Assembly (NCBI RefSeq): GCF_900176385.1
Contig: NZ_FWXN01000004.1
Location: 124,001 to 188,000 of the forward strand
Length of the DNA: 64,000 nt
From: Janibacter indicus
GTDB taxonomy: Bacteria > Actinomycetota > Actinomycetes > Actinomycetales > Dermatophilaceae
Direction of reading: 5' to 3'
Shown here: piece by piece, positions 49,160 to 60,127 of the stretch
Position numbering within the stretch: position 1 is the stretch's first letter
Layout of the letters: each line of letters begins with the position of its first letter
Notes under the pieces: generated by a model
Told to the model about the DNA's origin: nothing
Seen by the model: the letters and a program-made list of their open reading frames with translations, nothing else
Database searches by the model: none
Position numbers and translations under genes: made by a program

Positions 49160-50251
49160 ATGACGACGTCAGGGGATCTTGATCGGTTGTGGGCCGTGGT
49201 GCCCGCCGGCGGCGCCGGGACGCGGCTGTGGCCGGTCTCGCGGGCGGAGTCGCCGAAGTTCCTGCACGACCTGACCGGCAGCGGCCGCACGCTCATCCAG
49301 GCGACCGTGGACCGCCTGCGGGTGCTGGCCGGCGAGCGGGTGCTCGTCGTCACCGGCGCCGCGCACGCCGACGCGGTGCGCGAGCAGGTGCCGGACCTGC
49401 CGGAGGACCTGCTGCTCGCAGAGCCCTCGCCGCGCGACTCGATGGCGGCGATCGGCCTGGCCGCGGCCGTGCTGGAGCGACGCGACCCCGACGCGATCAT
49501 CGGCTCCTTCGCCGCCGACCACGTCATCAGCGACGAGGAGGCCTTCGCCGCGGCGGTCACCGAGGCCGTGGCCGTCGCCGCGCGCGACGACCTGCTCGTG
49601 ACGATCGGCATCGAGCCGACCTTCCCGTCCACCGGCTTCGGCTACATCCAGATGGGCCCGCGGTTGCGCGCCCACCCGACCGCGGCGCGCGTGCGCCAGT
49701 TCGTCGAGAAGCCCGACGCGCGCAAGGCCGCCTCCTACCTGGCCACCGGCGAGTTCCGGTGGAACGCCGGCATGTTCGTCGTGCGCGCCACGACCCTGCT
49801 GGACCTGCTCGCCGAGTGGCACCCCGACCTGGCGGCGGGGCTGCGCGAGATCGCTGCCGACCCGAGCCTGCTCGAGAGCCGGTGGGAGACGCTCGAGAAG
49901 ATCGCCATCGACCACGCCGTCGCCGAGCCGGCCGCCGACGAGGGCCGCGTGGCCGTCGTCCCCGGGACCTTCGACTGGGACGACGTCGGCGACTTCAAGT
50001 CGCTCTCCTGCCTGCTGCCGGCCGGCGACGGAGCCATGACCGTCGTCGGTGACCCCGAGCGCGTTCAGGCCATCGACTCCGGCGGGCTCGTCGTCTCCGG
50101 ATCGGGCCGGATGGTGGCCGTCGTCGGCCTCGAGGACGTCGTCGTCGTCGAGACCGACGACGCCCTCCTCGTCGCCAGCCGCGAGCGCGCCCAGGACGTC
50201 AAGCTCGTCGTCGAGGCCCTCAAGGCTGCCGGGCGCACCGACCTGGTGTGA
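49160..50251 (+). CDS. manC: mannose-1-phosphate guanylyltransferase
   Basis: ManC makes GDP-mannose from GTP and mannose-1-phosphate. Of 363 residues, the N-terminal loop PAGGAGTRLWPVSRAESPKF (about 15-34) holds the nucleotide-binding Gly-rich motif and the Arg-x2-x-Pro-Lys signature. FAADHVISD (about 115-123) holds the metal site and FVEKPD (about 178) the sugar site. It is the short form, without the phosphomannose isomerase domain. The product would serve the MgtA-like mannosyltransferase and the surface glycan. Confidence 0.93.
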   Translation: MTTSGDLDRLWAVVPAGGAGTRLWPVSRAESPKFLHDLTGSGRTLIQATVDRLRVLAGERVLVVTGAAHADAVREQVPDLPEDLLLAEPSPRDSMAAIGLAAAVLERRDPDAIIGSFAADHVISDEEAFAAAVTEAVAVAARDDLLVTIGIEPTFPSTGFGYIQMGPRLRAHPTAARVRQFVEKPDARKAASYLATGEFRWNAGMFVVRATTLLDLLAEWHPDLAAGLREIAADPSLLESRWETLEKIAIDHAVAEPAADEGRVAVVPGTFDWDDVGDFKSLSCLLPAGDGAMTVVGDPERVQAIDSGGLVVSGSGRMVAVVGLEDVVVVETDDALLVASRERAQDVKLVVEALKAAGRTDLV

Positions 50252-50318
50252 CGCCGCGCGTTCACCCGGTGGGCACCTCCACGTCCCCGGCCGTGGACGT
50301 CGGTAGAGTCGCACCGCC

Positions 50319-51515
50319 ATGACTGCTCCCCTCGCCCCGACGCTGCTGCGTGTCGTCGACCGGCTGGTGCCCGAGCTGATCGACTTCCGGCGAGACCTGC
50401 ACCGCCACCCGGAGATCTCCTTCCAGGAGCACCGCACGACCGCGCGTCTGCGCGAGCGGCTGGAGGCCGCCGGGCTCGAGCCGCGCTCGGTGAGCGAGAC
50501 CGGGCTCGTCGTCGACCTCGGGGCCGCCGAGCCGCGTCGCCGCGTCGCCCTGCGCGGCGACATCGACGCCCTCCCCGTGCGCGAGCGCACCGGCCTCGAC
50601 TGGAGCTCGACCGTCGACGGTGTCTGCCACGCCTGCGGCCACGACGTGCACACCACGGCGCTGCTCGGTGCCGGGCTGGCGCTGGCCGAGGTCGCCGACG
50701 AGCTCGCGGCACGTCACGTCGGTGTGCGACTCGTCTTCCAGCCCGCCGAGGAGCAGATGCCGGGCGGGGCGCTCAAATTCGTCCAGTCCGGGGTGATGCA
50801 GGGCGTCGACACCGTCTACGCGGTGCACTGCGACCCCTCGCTCGACGTCGGCGAGATCGGCCTGCGCGAGGGTCCGCTCACCGCGGCTGCCGACCAGGTG
50901 ACCGTCACCCTGAGGGGGCGCGGTGGGCACACCTCGCGGCCCTTCCTCACCGAGGACCTGACCTACGCCCTCGGCAAGGTCGTCACCGACGTGCCGGCCG
51001 TCCTCAGCCGCCGGGTCGACCCCCGCGCCGGGCTCGTCGTCGTCTGGGGACGCGTCTCTGCGGGCGAGGCGATCAACGTCATCCCCTCGACCGGCGTCGC
51101 GCAGGCCACGCTGCGCATGCTCGACGTCGGCCTGTGGGAGGAGATCGGTCCGCTGCTCCACGAGGTCGTCGCCGACGTCGTGCGGCCCTACGGCGTCACC
51201 GCGGCCGTCGACCACGTCCGGGGCGTCCCCCCGGTGGTCAACGACTCGGCCGCCGTCGCCGCGCTCGGCCGGGCGACGATGGCCGCCGGCCTGCGCCCGG
51301 TCCCGACCCCGCACAGCCTGGGCGGCGAGGACTTCGCGTGGATGCTCCACGAGGCGGAGGGCGCGATGGCCCGGCTCGGGACCCGCACCCACGGCGGCCG
51401 CACCTTCGACCTGCACCAGGGCGACCTCGTCGTCGACGAGGGTGCGGTGCGGGGCGGCACCGCGCTGCTCACCCTGGCCGCGGCGGGGGAGTGGACCCGC
51501 GTCGAGGACGCCTGA
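50319..51515 (+). CDS. M20-family amidohydrolase
   Basis: A 398-residue M20D-type amidohydrolase. DFRRDLHRHPEISFQE (about 23-38), RGDIDALPV (about 80-88), CHACGHDVHTTALLGAG (about 106-122, with the metal Cys-His-His) and the late SLGGEDFAWML (about 329-339) are the conserved metal-site regions. RGRGGHTSRP (about 198) is the lid. Members cleave N-acyl amino acids, hippurate-like compounds or indole-3-acetyl conjugates; the substrate here is unknown. TAGAGT (50304-50309) is a possible -10 box nine bases before the ATG. A promoter region separates it from the nucleoside operon. Confidence 0.87.
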   Translation: MTAPLAPTLLRVVDRLVPELIDFRRDLHRHPEISFQEHRTTARLRERLEAAGLEPRSVSETGLVVDLGAAEPRRRVALRGDIDALPVRERTGLDWSSTVDGVCHACGHDVHTTALLGAGLALAEVADELAARHVGVRLVFQPAEEQMPGGALKFVQSGVMQGVDTVYAVHCDPSLDVGEIGLREGPLTAAADQVTVTLRGRGGHTSRPFLTEDLTYALGKVVTDVPAVLSRRVDPRAGLVVVWGRVSAGEAINVIPSTGVAQATLRMLDVGLWEEIGPLLHEVVADVVRPYGVTAAVDHVRGVPPVVNDSAAVAALGRATMAAGLRPVPTPHSLGGEDFAWMLHEAEGAMARLGTRTHGGRTFDLHQGDLVVDEGAVRGGTALLTLAAAGEWTRVEDA

Positions 51516-51597
51516 CCCGCAACCTTGCACCCGGGTGAGGGTTTTCCCCCTTCGGTCGCGGTCTCATAACAGTTGGTCCCACCGATCACACGGACTC

Positions 51598-51626
51598 CTG
51601 ACGTGGGGGCTGCCGCGACGTAGCAT
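51598..51626 (+). promoter_or_regulatory. promoter of the nucleoside transport operon
   Basis: CTGACG (51598-51603), 17 bases, TAGCAT (51621-51626) is a good housekeeping-type actinobacterial promoter. It would give a leader of about 45 bases before the TTG of the BMP lipoprotein gene, which also has AAGGAG at the right distance. Confidence 0.55.
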
Positions 51627-51679
51627 CCCGCGATGGCGCTCGTGCGTCACTCGTACCCCTGCTCGAGAAGGAGAGCGCC

Positions 51680-52711
51680 TTGCGTCACACCGTGAAGGCC
51701 GCATCGATCATGTCCGTCGCCGCCCTGGCCCTGACCGCCTGCGGCAGCAGCGACTCGGGTGGTGACGCCACGTCCGGGGAGGGCAGCGACGTCAAGGCCT
51801 GCCTCGCGTACGACGTGGGTGGCCGCGGCGACCAGTCCTTCAACGACTCGGCCGCCAAGGGCCTGGACCAGGCCAAGGAGGAGCTCGGCGTCGAGATCGA
51901 GGAGGTCGAGGCCAGCCAGGGCGAGAACGACGCTGCCCGCGAGGACCGCCTCAACCAGCTCGTCGACGCCGACTGCACCAACATCATCGGTGTCGGCTAC
52001 ATCTACGCCAAGGCGATCGGCGGGGCGGCCAAGGACAACCCGGACGTCTCCTTCGCGATCATCGACGACGCCTCGGCCGACTCCGAGGGCGACAACGTCG
52101 CCCAGCTCGTCTTCGCCGAGCACGAGGGTTCCTTCCTCGTCGGCGCGGCCGCGGCGCTGAAGTCCAAGAGCGGCAAGGTCGGCTTCATCGGTGGCACCGA
52201 CGTGCCCCTGATCAACAAGTTCGAGGCGGGCTTCAAGGCCGGCGCCCAGGCCGTCGACCCCAAGATCGACATCCAGACCAAGTACCTGGCCGAGGACGGC
52301 TCGGGCTTCGCTGACCCGGCGAAGGGCAAGACCGCCGCCGAGGGCATGTATGACAAGGGCGCCGACGTCATCTACCACGCGGCCGGCGGCTCCGGATCGG
52401 GCCTCTTCGAGGCCGCCAAGGCCAACAAGAAGATGGCCATCGGCGTCGACTCCGACCAGGCCAAGACCGCGGAGAAGGACGTCCAGGACGTCATCATCAC
52501 CTCGATGGTCAAGAACGTGGACGTCGCGGTCTTCGACTACATCAAGGCCTCGACCGAGGGTGAGCCGCTCACCGGCCTCCAGGAGTTCGACCTCAAGGAC
52601 GGCGGTGTCTCGTACGCCACCACCGGCGGCAAGATCGACGACATCACCAAGGAGCTCGACGACTACAAGCAGCAGATCGTCGACGGGAAGATCACCGTCC
52701 CGTCCAAGTGA
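51680..52711 (+). CDS. BMP-family nucleoside-binding lipoprotein
   Basis: The 343-residue substrate-binding protein of an ABC importer has a signal peptide with lipobox LTAC (Cys at about 17). The PBP1-BMP fold shows AYDVGGRGDQSFNDSAAKGL (about 40-59), GVGYIYAKAIGGAA, GFIGGTDVPLINKFEAGFKA (about 165-184) and YHAAGGSGSGLFEAA (about 226-240), as in PnrA/BmpA, which bind purine nucleosides. The start is TTG at 51680 with AAGGAG seven bases upstream. A strong hairpin follows, so this gene is probably expressed above the level of the ABC genes behind it. Confidence 0.92.
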   Translation: MRHTVKAASIMSVAALALTACGSSDSGGDATSGEGSDVKACLAYDVGGRGDQSFNDSAAKGLDQAKEELGVEIEEVEASQGENDAAREDRLNQLVDADCTNIIGVGYIYAKAIGGAAKDNPDVSFAIIDDASADSEGDNVAQLVFAEHEGSFLVGAAAALKSKSGKVGFIGGTDVPLINKFEAGFKAGAQAVDPKIDIQTKYLAEDGSGFADPAKGKTAAEGMYDKGADVIYHAAGGSGSGLFEAAKANKKMAIGVDSDQAKTAEKDVQDVIITSMVKNVDVAVFDYIKASTEGEPLTGLQEFDLKDGGVSYATTGGKIDDITKELDDYKQQIVDGKITVPSK

Positions 52712-52725
52712 CGCCGACCGGCACC

Positions 52726-52766
52726 CCGGGGCCCGTTCGCACGCACTGCGTGCGACCGGGCCCCGG
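52726..52766 (+). terminator. intercistronic hairpin after the binding-protein gene
   Basis: A 10-bp outer stem (52726-52735 with 52757-52766) and an 8-bp inner stem (52737-52744 with 52748-52755) with one mismatched pair and a three-base loop form an 18-pair hairpin with no U-tract. It lies between the binding-protein gene and the ATPase gene, where such structures give partial termination or 3'-end protection and raise binding-protein levels. Confidence 0.7.
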
Positions 52767-52828
52767 CCCGTCCGGGATCGCTACCCTTCGCCTGCGGCAC
52801 CAACCCGCGGACGTCCCACGGAGGCACC

Positions 52829-54378
<1,550 letters not shown>

Positions 54379-54382
<4 letters not shown>

Positions 54383-55482
54383 AGCTCAGCCTCCGTCGCC
54401 TCCTGCTGACGCTGGCCGCCCCCGCGCTCGCCATCGTCGTCGCCTTCGTCGTGACCTCGCTCGTCCTCGTGCTCGTCGGTGACCCCGTCGGCAAGGTGTG
54501 GTCGACGCTCCTGTCCGAGCCGCGCCCGCGCACGATGGTCAACATCATCAACAGCGGGATCACGTACTACATCGCGGCCGTCGCCGTCGCCGTCGGCTTC
54601 AAGATGAAGCTCTTCAACATCGGCGTCGACGGTCAGTACCGGATCGCCGCCTTCGCCGCGGCGCTCATCGCCGGTCAGGGCTGGCTGCCCGGGGTGCTCA
54701 ACATCGTGCTCGCGATGCTCGTCGCGATGCTCGTCGGTGGCTTCTGGGCAGGCATCGCCGGCTGGCTCAAGGTCCGCCGCGGAGTCTCCGAGGTCATCTC
54801 GACCATCATGCTCAACACGATCTCCGCCGGACTCGTCGGCTGGGGGCTGCGGACCTGGGGCCAGCGCGCCGAGGGGAGCAACACCCGCAACACGCAGGAG
54901 ATCCCCGAGTCGAGCCAGCTCGAGGGCTTCGCGGTCTTCGCCGACGCACCCAACCGGGTCTACACGCTGCTCGTGCTCGCGATCGCGATCGGCATCGCCT
55001 ACTGGTTCGTCATCAACCGCACCCGGTTCGGCTTCGACGTGCGCGCCACGGGTGAGTCCGAGTCGGCCGCCGTCGCGAGCGGTGTCAAGGTGCCGCGCAT
55101 GGTGCTCATCGCGATGATCGCCTCCGGCGCCGTCGCCGGCCTCATCAGCATGCCGGCCTTCTTCGGGGCCGACCACAGCTACGGGCTGAACTTCCAGGAG
55201 GGCGTCGGCTTCATCGGCATCGGCATCGCCCTGCTGGGTCGCAACCACCCGGTCGGCATCGCCTTCGCCGCGCTCCTGTGGTCGTGGCTGGAAAAGGCGA
55301 GCGACGGCCTGCAGCTGCAGGCCGGCGTCTCCCCGGCGCTCGTCTACATCATCCAGGGCGTCATCCTGCTGGCCGTCGTCATCGCCTACGAGGTCGTCGC
55401 CCGATTCGAGCGGCGCTTCGAGCAGAAGCAGGTCACCCGCCAGCTCGATGCCGGCGTCACCACGGAAGGAGCCACGGCATGA
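54379..55482 (+). CDS. nucleoside ABC importer permease (YufP-like)
   Basis: A 367-residue integral membrane protein of the BPD_transp_2 family with about eight to ten helices. KMKLFNIGVDGQYRIAAF (about 75-92) and VRRGVSEVISTIMLNTIS (about 133-150) are the typical loops, the latter the coupling region for the ATPase; LLGRNHPVGIAFAALLW (about 285) is conserved near the end. It forms the channel with the next gene's product. Start overlaps the ATPase stop and stop overlaps the next start, so the four transporter genes are one unit. Confidence 0.92.
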
Positions 55483-56741
55483 GCCTGAGTGTCGGCACCG
55501 AGACCGAGATCGCTCCGTCCACGACTGCCCGCCGCATCCCCTTCTGGGCCTGGCCGCTCGCCCTCGCCGGCGTCCTCGTCGCGCTCTCCGCGATCCGTCT
55601 GGTCACGGGGATCAGCGACATCTCCTCCTCCGGCACCCTCGGTGCCACCCTGGCGCTCGCCATGCCCCTCGCCCTCGCGGGTCTCGGTGGCCTGTGGTCC
55701 GAGCGGGCCGGGGTCATCAACATCGGCCTCGAGGGCATGATGATCCTCGGTACGTGGGGGGCCGCCTTCGGCGCGATCCACGGCGGCCCGTGGATGGGCA
55801 TCGTCGGTGCCATGGTCTGCGGCGCGGTCGGCGGGCTCGTCCACGCCCTGGCGACCGTGACCTTCGGCGTCGACCACATCGTCTCCGGTGTCGCGCTCAA
55901 CATCGTCGCCTTGGGCGTCGCGAGCTACCTCGCCGCCCGCTTCTTCGGCGAGCTCGAGGGCGGCAGCGACGTGCAGTCGCCGCCACTCCCTTCGCTCCCG
56001 CGGGTGGGCATCCCCGGCATCTCCGACCCGCTGAAGTCCGTCGAGGACAAGGGCTGGTTCTTCGTCTCCGAGCTCGCCGCGCTGCTGCGGGCCGCCACGA
56101 CCAACCTGTCGATCCTCACCGTCATCGCCCTGCTGCTCATCGTCGGCACGTGGTGGCTGCTGTGGCGCACCCCCTTCGGCCTGCGGGTCCGCTCGTGCGG
56201 TGAGTCGCCGGTCGCCGCCGAGACCCTCGGCGTCAACGTCTACCTCTACAAGTACGTCGCGGTGACGGCCTCCGGTGCACTCGCCGGTCTCGGCGGCGGC
56301 TTCCTCGCCATGGTCGCGTCCAACGCCTACCGCGAGAGCCAGACCGACGGCCGCGGCTACATCGGTCTCGCGGCGATGATCTTCGGCAACTGGCGCCCCG
56401 GCGGGGTGCTCATGGGTTCTGGACTCTTCGGCTTCATGGACGCCCTGCAGCTGCGCGGTGGCGGCGACGCGATCCACGCGCTGCTCCTGCTCATCGCGGT
56501 GCTGCTCGTCGGTCTCGGCCTGTGGCAGGTCCTGCGCCGCCAGCGCTACGTCCAGGGCACCATCGCCGTCGCCATCGGTGTCGCCGTCGGCGTGATGTTC
56601 GTGATCACCGAGACCGTCCCCGGCGACGTCACCCGGTTTGCGCCGCACCTGACGACCCTGCTCGTCCTCGCCTTCGCCAGCCAACGCCTGCGCATGCCGG
56701 CGGCCAACGGCAAGGTCTACCGCCGCGGAGAGGGCCACTGA
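55479..56741 (+). CDS. nucleoside ABC importer permease (YufQ-like)
   Basis: A 420-residue BPD_transp_2 permease. SERAGVINIGLEGMMILGTW (about 75-94) is the hallmark of the second permease of BMP-type importers, and VRSCGESPVAAETLGVNVYL (about 237-256) the coupling loop. It is about 100 residues longer than a minimal YufQ, with an additional loop (about 160-200, QSPPLPSLPRVG) and a C-terminal extension of two more helices. It overlaps permease 1 by four bases; cdd follows one base after the stop. Confidence 0.92.
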   Translation: MSLSVGTETEIAPSTTARRIPFWAWPLALAGVLVALSAIRLVTGISDISSSGTLGATLALAMPLALAGLGGLWSERAGVINIGLEGMMILGTWGAAFGAIHGGPWMGIVGAMVCGAVGGLVHALATVTFGVDHIVSGVALNIVALGVASYLAARFFGELEGGSDVQSPPLPSLPRVGIPGISDPLKSVEDKGWFFVSELAALLRAATTNLSILTVIALLLIVGTWWLLWRTPFGLRVRSCGESPVAAETLGVNVYLYKYVAVTASGALAGLGGGFLAMVASNAYRESQTDGRGYIGLAAMIFGNWRPGGVLMGSGLFGFMDALQLRGGGDAIHALLLLIAVLLVGLGLWQVLRRQRYVQGTIAVAIGVAVGVMFVITETVPGDVTRFAPHLTTLLVLAFASQRLRMPAANGKVYRRGEGH

Positions 56742-56742
56742 C

Positions 56743-57153
56743 GTGGCCGGCCCCGCCGCGACGGACTGGCAGCGACTGCGCGAGGCCGCGGTCGAGGCGA
56801 TGGAGCGGGCCTACGCGCCCTACTCCAACTTCCCCGTGGGCGTGGCCGGCTACGCCGACGACGGGCGCCTGCTGAGCGGGTGCAATGTCGAAAATGCGTC
56901 GTACGCCGTCGGCCTGTGCGCCGAGTGCGGGCTGATCAGCGACCTCGTGCGCACCGGGGGCGGCCGGCTCGTCGCCGTGTGGTGCGTCGATGCGCGAGGT
57001 GAGACGCTCATGCCCTGCGGCCGCTGTCGCCAGCTGCTGTGGGAGCACGGCGGGCCGCAGTGCCGCATCCAGACGCCGGAGGGCGAGCGGGGCCTCGCCG
57101 AGATCCTGCCCCAGGCCTTCGGTGCCGATGACCTGACGAAGGGAGCACCGTGA
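56743..57153 (+). CDS. cdd: cytidine deaminase
   Basis: Cdd deaminates cytidine and deoxycytidine to uridine and deoxyuridine. The 136-residue tetrameric form is typical. YAPYSNFPVGVAGYADDGRL (about 25-44) starts the fold. GCNVENASYAVGLCAECGLI (about 46-65) holds the zinc Cys and the catalytic Glu (Cys-Ala-Glu), and MPCGRCRQLL (about 90-99) the other two zinc Cys. GTG at 56743 sits one base after permease 2, so the product acts on cytidine imported by the transporter. It overlaps deoA by four bases. Confidence 0.95.
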   Translation: MAGPAATDWQRLREAAVEAMERAYAPYSNFPVGVAGYADDGRLLSGCNVENASYAVGLCAECGLISDLVRTGGGRLVAVWCVDARGETLMPCGRCRQLLWEHGGPQCRIQTPEGERGLAEILPQAFGADDLTKGAP

Positions 57154-58451
57154 CCGAGCAGCACGACGCCGTCGACATCATCCGGACCAAGCGGGACCGC
57201 GGGGAGCTGACGCCCGAGCAGATCGACTGGGTCATCGACGCCTACACCCGAGGGGTCGTCGCCGACGAGCAGATGTCCTCGCTCGCGATGGCGATCCTGC
57301 TCAACGGCATGACCCGTCCCGAGATCGCCCGGTGGACCGCGGCGATGATCGCCAGCGGCGAGCGGATGGACTTCTCCGGCCTGAGCCGGCCGACCTCCGA
57401 CAAGCACTCGACCGGTGGGGTCGGCGACAAGATCACCCTGCCGCTCGCGCCCCTCGTCGCGGTCTTCGACGTCGCGGTGCCGCAGCTGTCGGGCCGCGGT
57501 CTCGGCCACACCGGCGGCACCCTCGACAAGCTCGAGTCGATCCCCGGCTGGCAGGCCGACCTGACCAACGACGCGATGCTCGCCCAGCTCGAGGACGTCG
57601 GCGCGGTCATCTGCGCCGCGGGTGCCGGGCTGGCCCCCGCCGACAAGAAGCTCTACGCCCTGCGCGACGTCACCGGCACCGTCGAGGCGATCCCGCTGAT
57701 CGCCAGCTCGATCATGAGCAAGAAGATCGCCGAGGGCACCGGGGCGCTCGTGCTCGACGTCAAGGTCGGCTCGGGGGCCTTCATGAAGACCCGCGAGGAC
57801 GCGAGCGAGCTCGCGCGCACGATGGTCGACCTCGGCACCGACGCGGGGGTCAACACCGTCGCGCTCATCACCGACATGTCCGTGCCGCTCGGTCTGACCG
57901 CCGGCAACGCCCTCGAGGTGCGCGAGTCCGTCGAGGTCCTCTCCGGCGGCGGGCCGCAGGACGTCGTCGACCTCACCGTGGCCCTGGCCGACGAGATGAC
58001 CCGCGCCGCGGGCCAGGAGGTCGGTGCCGACGAGCTGCGCGCCGCGCTGTCCGACGGGCGGGCGATGGACGTGTGGCGCCGGATGATCTCGGCGCAGGGT
58101 GGCGACCCCGATGCCGACCTGCCGACCGCTGCCGAGACCGAGACGATCACCGCCGACGCCGACGGTCACCTCGAGCACGTCGACGCACTCGCCGTGGGTG
58201 TCGCCGCCTGGCGCCTGGGTGCCGGGCGGGCCCGCAAGGAGGACCCGGTGCAGGCCGGCGCCGGCGTCGAGCTGCACGTCCGCCCGGGTGAGCGGGTGAG
58301 CGCGGGCCAGCCGCTGATGACGCTGCACACCGACACCCCGGAGCGCTTCGCGCGGGCGCAGGAGTCTCTGGCGGGCGCGTGGCGGATCAGCGACGCGGCG
58401 CCGGCACAGCGCGAGGTCGTGCTCGACCGGATCACCGCCCGGGAGGCCTGA
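57150..58451 (+). CDS. deoA: thymidine (pyrimidine-nucleoside) phosphorylase
   Basis: The 433-residue enzyme splits thymidine, deoxyuridine or uridine with phosphate to a base and (deoxy)ribose-1-phosphate. SDKHSTGGVGDKITL (about 85-99) is the phosphate loop and SGRGLGHTGGTLDKLES (about 114-130) the family signature; SSIMSKKIAEGTGALVLDVK (about 186-205) and the C-terminal PYNP domain complete it. GTG start overlaps the cdd stop. Together with cdd it channels imported pyrimidine nucleosides to uracil/thymine and sugar phosphates that DeoC (61117) can cleave. Confidence 0.95.
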   Translation: MTEQHDAVDIIRTKRDRGELTPEQIDWVIDAYTRGVVADEQMSSLAMAILLNGMTRPEIARWTAAMIASGERMDFSGLSRPTSDKHSTGGVGDKITLPLAPLVAVFDVAVPQLSGRGLGHTGGTLDKLESIPGWQADLTNDAMLAQLEDVGAVICAAGAGLAPADKKLYALRDVTGTVEAIPLIASSIMSKKIAEGTGALVLDVKVGSGAFMKTREDASELARTMVDLGTDAGVNTVALITDMSVPLGLTAGNALEVRESVEVLSGGGPQDVVDLTVALADEMTRAAGQEVGADELRAALSDGRAMDVWRRMISAQGGDPDADLPTAAETETITADADGHLEHVDALAVGVAAWRLGAGRARKEDPVQAGAGVELHVRPGERVSAGQPLMTLHTDTPERFARAQESLAGAWRISDAAPAQREVVLDRITAREA

Positions 58452-58452
58452 C

Positions 58453-58812
58453 GTGCCCGAGCTCAACGCCGAGCCCTCGATCATCGACGTCCCGGGCGGC
58501 AAGGTCATCGCCGAGCACGTCGGCCGGGTCGCCACCGGCAGCACCGCGATGTCGGTGGCCCACATGAAGGCCCCGGCCGGGTGGTCCGAGCCGGCCCAGC
58601 GGCCGGACTTCGACGAGGTCACGCTCGTCGTCGCGGGGACGGTCCTCGTCGAGCACGACGCCGGCACCACCGAGGTGCACGCCGGGCAGAGCATCGTCAC
58701 GCGGGCGGGGGAGCGGGTGCGCTACTCGACCGGCGACGCCGGTGCCGAGTACGTCGCGATCTGCGCCCCCGCCTTCGCCCCGGACACCGTGCACCGCGAG
58801 GATGAGGCATGA
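58453..58812 (+). CDS. cupin-domain protein in the nucleoside operon
   Basis: A 119-residue single-domain cupin. [20 protein letters not shown] (about 36-55) and [20 protein letters not shown] (about 77-96) fit the two cupin boxes, but the usual His residues are mostly replaced, so metal binding is doubtful. It starts with GTG one base after deoA and overlaps add by four bases (ATGA), so it is a regular operon member. I do not know its function; it may bind a nucleoside or sugar phosphate. Confidence 0.75.
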   Translation: MPELNAEPSIIDVPGGKVIAEHVGRVATGSTAMSVAHMKAPAGWSEPAQRPDFDEVTLVVAGTVLVEHDAGTTEVHAGQSIVTRAGERVRYSTGDAGAEYVAICAPAFAPDTVHREDEA

Positions 58813-59957
58813 GCCTCGACGAGGCCGCGATCCGGGCCCTGCCCAAGGTCGTGCTGCACGACCACCTCGACGGGGGTCTGCGGCCGGCCACGGTCCTGGA
58901 GATCGCCGACGAGGTCGGTCACGAGCTGCCGGTGAGCGGTGCCGACCGGACCGCCGAGGGGCTGGCCCGGTGGTTCCGCGAGTCCGCGGACTCCGGGTCG
59001 CTGGAGCGCTACCTCGAGACCTTCGCGCACACCGTCGGCGTCATGCAGACCGCGTCGGCACTGCGGCGCGTGGCCCGTGAATCGGTGCTCGACCTGGCCC
59101 GCGACGGCGTCGTCTACGCCGAGTCCCGCTACGCCCCCGAGCAGCACCTGGCGGGTGGGCTGAGCCTCGAGCAGGTCGTCGAGGAGGTCGACGCCGGCTT
59201 CCGCGAAGGGGAGGAGCTGGCCGCCGCCGAGGGGCGCCCGATCGTCGTCCGGTCGCTGCTCACCGCCATGCGGCACGCCGCGAAGTCGCGGGAGATCGCC
59301 GAGCTGGCCGTGCGCTACCGCGACCGGGGTGTCGCGGGCTTCGACATCGCGGGCGCCGAGGCCGGGTACCCGCCGAGCCGGCACCTCGACGCCTTCGAGT
59401 ACCTACGCCGCGAGAATGCGCACTTCACGATCCACGCTGGGGAAGCCTTCGGTCTCCCGAGCATCTGGGAGGCGCTGCAGTGGTGCGGCGCCGACCGTCT
59501 CGGGCACGGCGTGCGCATCGTCGACGACATCGGCTTCCGCGGCGCGACGGTGACCGACGACCCCCTGGCGGCCAACGAAGCAGCGCGCGAGGACCCCTCG
59601 CAGCTGCGGCTCGGGCGTCTGGCCGCCTTCGTCCGTGACACCCGGGTGCCGCTCGAGATGTGCCCGCACAGCAATGTCCAGACCGGGGCGGCGCCGTCGA
59701 TCGCGGCGCACCCGATCACCCTGCTGGCCAAGCTGCGCTACCGGATCACGCTCAACACCGACAACCGGCTGATGTCCGACACGTCGATGACCCGCGAGAT
59801 GCACGCCCTGGTCACCGAGGCGGGCTGGGACCTCGACGACCTGCGCTGGGTGACGACCAATGCGATGAAGTCGGCCTTCCTCCCCTTCGACGAGCGTCTG
59901 GAGCTCATCGAAGGGACGATCAAGCCCGCCTACGCCGCCGCTGCAGCCGCCGGCTGA
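58809..59957 (+). CDS. add: adenosine deaminase
   Basis: Add converts adenosine and deoxyadenosine to inosine and deoxyinosine. Of 382 residues, [14 protein letters not shown] (about 13-26) gives the zinc His-x-His, [16 protein letters not shown] (about 206-221) holds the zinc His and catalytic Glu, [12 protein letters not shown] the catalytic His, and [13 protein letters not shown] (about 315-327) the zinc Asp. It is slightly longer than the bacterial mean (about 340), as is usual in actinobacteria. It is the last gene of the nucleoside operon; a 45-bp palindrome 33 bases downstream may terminate the transcript. Confidence 0.95.
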   Translation: MSLDEAAIRALPKVVLHDHLDGGLRPATVLEIADEVGHELPVSGADRTAEGLARWFRESADSGSLERYLETFAHTVGVMQTASALRRVARESVLDLARDGVVYAESRYAPEQHLAGGLSLEQVVEEVDAGFREGEELAAAEGRPIVVRSLLTAMRHAAKSREIAELAVRYRDRGVAGFDIAGAEAGYPPSRHLDAFEYLRRENAHFTIHAGEAFGLPSIWEALQWCGADRLGHGVRIVDDIGFRGATVTDDPLAANEAAREDPSQLRLGRLAAFVRDTRVPLEMCPHSNVQTGAAPSIAAHPITLLAKLRYRITLNTDNRLMSDTSMTREMHALVTEAGWDLDDLRWVTTNAMKSAFLPFDERLELIEGTIKPAYAAAAAAG

Positions 59958-59990
59958 CTCGCTCCGCGGTCGATCGCGTCGCCGCGAGCG

Positions 59991-60035
59991 GTGGAGGTGA
60001 ACACGCCGACGAGTCCTCGGCGTGTTGACCTCCAC
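59991..60035. repeat. 45-bp palindromic element, left copy
   Basis: Two 19-base arms (59991-60009 and 60017-60035) pair at 18 of 19 positions around the loop CGAGTCC. It lies 33 bases after the add stop and 92 bases before the cargo gene. A diverged copy with the same loop stands at 61041-61085, in the same orientation, 1050 bases on. As RNA it would be a very stable hairpin and could end the nucleoside operon. Confidence 0.8.
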
Positions 60036-60127
60036 TGGTCATCCACAGATCGGTGGCGAGGCGTCCCACCCTCCACAGACGAAGGGCGGAGCCGTGCTGC
60101 CCGTCGGCTGTCGACTGTGCTGTGGCG

